From positions 829,992 through 893,991 of the forward strand of contig NZ_CP009245.1 in NCBI RefSeq assembly GCF_001941445.1: a DNA stretch of 64,000 nt, read 5' to 3'. Position numbers and translations under genes: made by a program. Each line of letters starts with the position of its first letter. Position 1 is the stretch's first letter. The stretch comes from Corynebacterium aquilae DSM 44791 (GTDB lineage: Bacteria > Actinomycetota > Actinomycetes > Mycobacteriales > Mycobacteriaceae). Under the pieces are notes generated by a model, which searched no databases, had not been told where the DNA came from, and was given only the letters and a program-made list of their open reading frames with translations. Positions 61,432 to 64,000 of this stretch are shown piece by piece.

Positions 61432-63270
61432 ATGACCGACTCTGACCTAAACCCCCACAACCCTGGGGATGAGCAAGAAACGCAAGCGCACGCAGCTGCT
61501 GCGGACGCGGCCGACCAGACCGTCTTTACCGACGACTCGGCGACCGCCATGCAGCAGCTGGCCGTGATGCTGGAAAACCACGAAGAAATCCCGGACCCTG
61601 TCGAGGAAGAAGTGGTCCTCGACGGCGAAAGCGACAGCGCGCCGCTGAATCTCGGCGTCGTCATCCCGGCGATGGCCGTGGTGTTGGCCGTGGTGGTGTG
61701 GGGCCTTTTCGGTTCCGAGTCCTTCTCCACCTTCGCGTCGAACTCCCTGGGCTTCGTCGTCGATACCGCCGGCTGGGCCTTCGTGCTGTTCGGCACCATC
61801 TTTGTGTTCTTCATCTTCGCCATCGCCCTGTCGCGCTTCGGCACCATCCGCCTGGGACGCGACGATGAGGCGCCGGAATTTTCCACGGTGAGCTGGATCG
61901 CGATGATGTTCGCCGCCGGCATGGGCATCGGCCTGATGTTCTACGGCACCACCGAGCCGCTGACCCACTACCGCAATGGCGTGCCCGGTCACGCTGAGCG
62001 TGAGGTCGGCACCGCGTTTGCGACCACCCTGTTCCACTGGACCTTGCACCCCTGGTCCGTGTACGCCATCGTCGGCCTGTCGATTGCTTATTCCACCTTC
62101 CGTATCGGCCGCAAGCAGCTGCTGTCCGCAGCCTTCGTGCCGCTGATCGGCGAAAAGGGTGCGTCCGGCCCGCTGGGCACCTTGATTGACGTGCTCGCCA
62201 TCGTGGCGACCGTGTTCGGTACCGCCGCCTCCCTGGGCATTGGTGCCGTCCAGATCGGCGCCGGCCTGGAAGCTGCTGGCATCGTCGAGGATCCCTCCAG
62301 CCGCACCATCTTGACCATCGTGCTGATCTTGACCCTGGCATTTTTGATCTCCGCGATGTCGGGCGTGGGCAAGGGCATCCAGTACGTGTCCAACGCCAAC
62401 ATGGTGCTGGCCTCCATCCTGGCGATCTTCGTGTTCGTGCTCGGCCCCACCGTGACCGTGCTCAACATGCTGCCCACCGCGATTGGCAACTACCTGCAGA
62501 CCTTCTTCGAGATGGCGGCCCGCACCGCCGACAGTGCCGACGGCACCGCCGGTGAATGGCTGTCCGGCTGGACCATCTTCTACTGGGCATGGTGGATCTC
62601 CTGGAGCCCCTTCGTCGGTATGTTCCTCGCCCGTATCTCCCGCGGCCGCACCATCCGCGAATTCATCGTCGGCGTGACCCTGGTGCCCGCCGCCGTGACC
62701 GTCGTGTGGTTCTCCATCTTCGGTGGCACCGCCATCCACCTGGAGCAGGTCGGCGAGTCCATCTGGGGCGACGGCGATTCCAAGGCCCAGCTGTTCGATC
62801 TGCTGCACACCATGCCCGGCGGCAAGGTCGCAGGTTTTGTCGCCATGATCCTGCTGGCCACCTTCTTCATCACCTCCGCCGACTCCGCCTCCACCGTCAT
62901 GGGCTCCATGAGCCAAAACGGTCGTCTGGAAGCGAACCGCTGGATCACCGCCGCCTGGGGTGTGCTCACCGCAGCCATCGGCCTGACCCTGCTGATCTCC
63001 GGCGGTGACGACGCGCTGAACAACCTGCAAAACGTCACCATCATCGCCGCCAGCCCCTTCCTGCTGGTCATCATCGGCCTGATGTTCGCCCTCGTCAAGG
63101 GCCTGTCGGACGACCCGCTGTACCTGGACCACAAGGCACAGCAGAAGTTCGCCATGAAGCTTGCCCGCGAGCGTCGCATTCACGCCGAACACGCCCGCCG
63201 CGAAGCCCGCAAGGCAGCCCATCACCACGAGCGTGGCCACCGCCTGCGCAACCTGGCGCACAAGAAATAA
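61432..63270 (+). CDS. betP: Glycine betaine transporter BetP
   Basis: 612 residues of the BCCT family with 12 helices. The Na/substrate motif [14 protein letters not shown] and the family signature [27 protein letters not shown] are intact. The N-terminal acidic domain and the basic C-terminal helix ([28 protein letters not shown]) correspond to the osmosensing regions of C. glutamicum BetP, which this protein resembles throughout. It imports betaine with sodium under hyperosmotic stress. The ATG at 61432 (MTDSDLNP) matches the start I recall for BetP; 61366 is a less likely alternative. Confidence 0.94.
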   Translation: MTDSDLNPHNPGDEQETQAHAAAADAADQTVFTDDSATAMQQLAVMLENHEEIPDPVEEEVVLDGESDSAPLNLGVVIPAMAVVLAVVVWGLFGSESFSTFASNSLGFVVDTAGWAFVLFGTIFVFFIFAIALSRFGTIRLGRDDEAPEFSTVSWIAMMFAAGMGIGLMFYGTTEPLTHYRNGVPGHAEREVGTAFATTLFHWTLHPWSVYAIVGLSIAYSTFRIGRKQLLSAAFVPLIGEKGASGPLGTLIDVLAIVATVFGTAASLGIGAVQIGAGLEAAGIVEDPSSRTILTIVLILTLAFLISAMSGVGKGIQYVSNANMVLASILAIFVFVLGPTVTVLNMLPTAIGNYLQTFFEMAARTADSADGTAGEWLSGWTIFYWAWWISWSPFVGMFLARISRGRTIREFIVGVTLVPAAVTVVWFSIFGGTAIHLEQVGESIWGDGDSKAQLFDLLHTMPGGKVAGFVAMILLATFFITSADSASTVMGSMSQNGRLEANRWITAAWGVLTAAIGLTLLISGGDDALNNLQNVTIIAASPFLLVIIGLMFALVKGLSDDPLYLDHKAQQKFAMKLARERRIHAEHARREARKAAHHHERGHRLRNLAHKK

Positions 63271-63334
63271 CCGGCCCAGGAAATAACCCGCTTAGGAAAT
63301 AACCCCCTCGGGGCACCCGCCTGAAGCGAACTCG

Positions 63335-63388
63335 CACCACCGTCGACCCCTTCCGCACCCCGGAAGTGGCGGCGGTGGTGTCTTTTTC
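63335..63388 (+). terminator. Terminator of betP
   Basis: CACCACCG (63335-63342) pairs with CGGTGGTG (63373-63380), with an inner CTTCCG/CGGAAG stem, followed by TCTTTTT. Confidence 0.85.
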
Positions 63389-63501
63389 GCACCCTCTACC
63401 CGTTGTTGTCCTCACGTCCGCGTCTATACGGGTACCGTGTTTGTTAATCACCTAGCTCAAGCGCCTAACTCGCGCCCCGGCACACCACGAGGTTTTAGCT
63501 C

Positions 63502-63984
63502 ATGAAACTTGCAGAAGTACTCGCCGTGCGGGCGGATATCCAAACCCGCATGCGGCAACTGCTTGAACGCGCCACCAATGTCATCCGAGTTCAAGAAGGC
63601 GAGGAGCCCGCAGAGTCTCCCCAAGACCTGCTGGGCGAATACGACGCGCTCAACGAAAAACTCGTCCGCCTCATCGCGATGATCAACGACATCAACAACA
63701 ACACCGTGCTGCCGGGTGAAGACATCACCGTCACCCAAGCCATCGCCCGCCGCGACGGGCTGCAGCGCGAGCAGCAGTTCTATCAGCTGCTCGCCGACAA
63801 CGCCTCAGAGCGCATCGACCGCTACTCCCGGACCGAGATCAAACTCGTCGCCACCTACCCCGTGGCCACCTTGCGGCAACGCGCAGATGCGGCTGGAAAG
63901 AAATTCCGCCAGCTCGACGTGCAACTCCAAGCACTGAACTGGTCGGTCGACGTTCCAGAAGACTTCAGCGCCGACTGGCAATAA
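63502..63984 (+). CDS. DIP1984-family protein
   Basis: 160 residues, predicted all alpha-helical: MKLAEVLAVRADIQTRMRQLLERATNVIRVQEGEEP, then LVRLIAMINDINNNTVLPG and ARRDGLQREQQFYQLLADNASERIDRYSRTEIKLV. The sequence matches the family named after C. diphtheriae DIP1984, of unknown function. The stop is within the window, so the gene is complete. Confidence 0.85.
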   Translation: MKLAEVLAVRADIQTRMRQLLERATNVIRVQEGEEPAESPQDLLGEYDALNEKLVRLIAMINDINNNTVLPGEDITVTQAIARRDGLQREQQFYQLLADNASERIDRYSRTEIKLVATYPVATLRQRADAAGKKFRQLDVQLQALNWSVDVPEDFSADWQ

Positions 63985-64000
63985 CACCAGTGAAGTGTCG

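Noticed and set aside
1..64000. CRISPR arrays, prophage or defence islands
   Set aside because: No regularly spaced repeats, cas genes, restriction-modification, toxin-antitoxin or phage structural genes were seen.

Overview
The window is chromosomal DNA of a high-GC actinobacterium, most probably a Corynebacterium related to C. glutamicum. Recognisable markers are the nitrogen regulator AmtR, the osmoregulated betaine carrier BetP, mycoredoxin, the gephyrin-like Glp/GLPR pair, and a gene order (pgi, chorismate mutase, pcrA, M23 peptidase, perM-like, purN-purH, then mprAB-htrA-moaB-mscL, fthC/galU-glp-rimJ-glpr) that I recall as shared across Mycobacteriales. The species is inferred from protein resemblance only.

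Layout. 1-6.3 kb: acyl-CoA catabolism, with a minus-strand acyl-CoA dehydrogenase, thiolase and hydroxyacyl-CoA dehydrogenase/enoyl-CoA hydratase (cut by the left edge), divergent from a fused 3-oxoacid CoA-transferase behind a promoter with a palindromic operator. 6.5-7.15 kb: a small hypothetical gene and tRNA-Arg(CCT). 7.4-13.6 kb: a damaged accessory locus with a PadR regulator that has lost one base after its start codon, a DUF5808-like membrane protein, a PLDc_N-like gene truncated by a complete IS256-family element, then an ABC ATPase and FtsX-type permease. 13.7-17.2 kb: mycoredoxin, folA, thyA and cysQ. 17.4-23.5 kb: lhr helicase and a Nei-type glycosylase. 23.5-29.7 kb: TM2 protein, two related lipoproteins flanking an MFS carrier, pgi, a small hypothetical and chorismate mutase. 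29.9-39.1 kb: pcrA, M23 peptidase, perM-like gene, purN, purH and a CitE-like lyase. 39.2-43.7 kb: amtR with a DUF294-like partner, and two clusters of small ribosomal proteins that lack zinc ribbons. 44.0-49.5 kb: mprA-mprB, htrA, moaB and mscL. 49.6-57.2 kb: SAF-domain protein, fthC, galU, glp, rimJ, glpr, DoxX and a zf-HC2 protein. 57.3-64 kb: a GH13 hydrolase, protein O-mannosyltransferase, rsmI, betP and a DIP1984-family protein.

Most of the window is conserved housekeeping DNA. I see no prophage, CRISPR array or defence island. The parts that most deserve a second look are the broken PadR/ABC locus with its IS element; the MoeA-like Glp, whose catalytic motifs are visibly degenerate; and a mosaic of G-rich and C-rich blocks that does not follow gene direction. 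Several genes (a lipoprotein, the MFS carrier, purN, galU, the GH13 gene and pmt) have a -10 hexamer 7-8 bases before the start codon and look leaderless.
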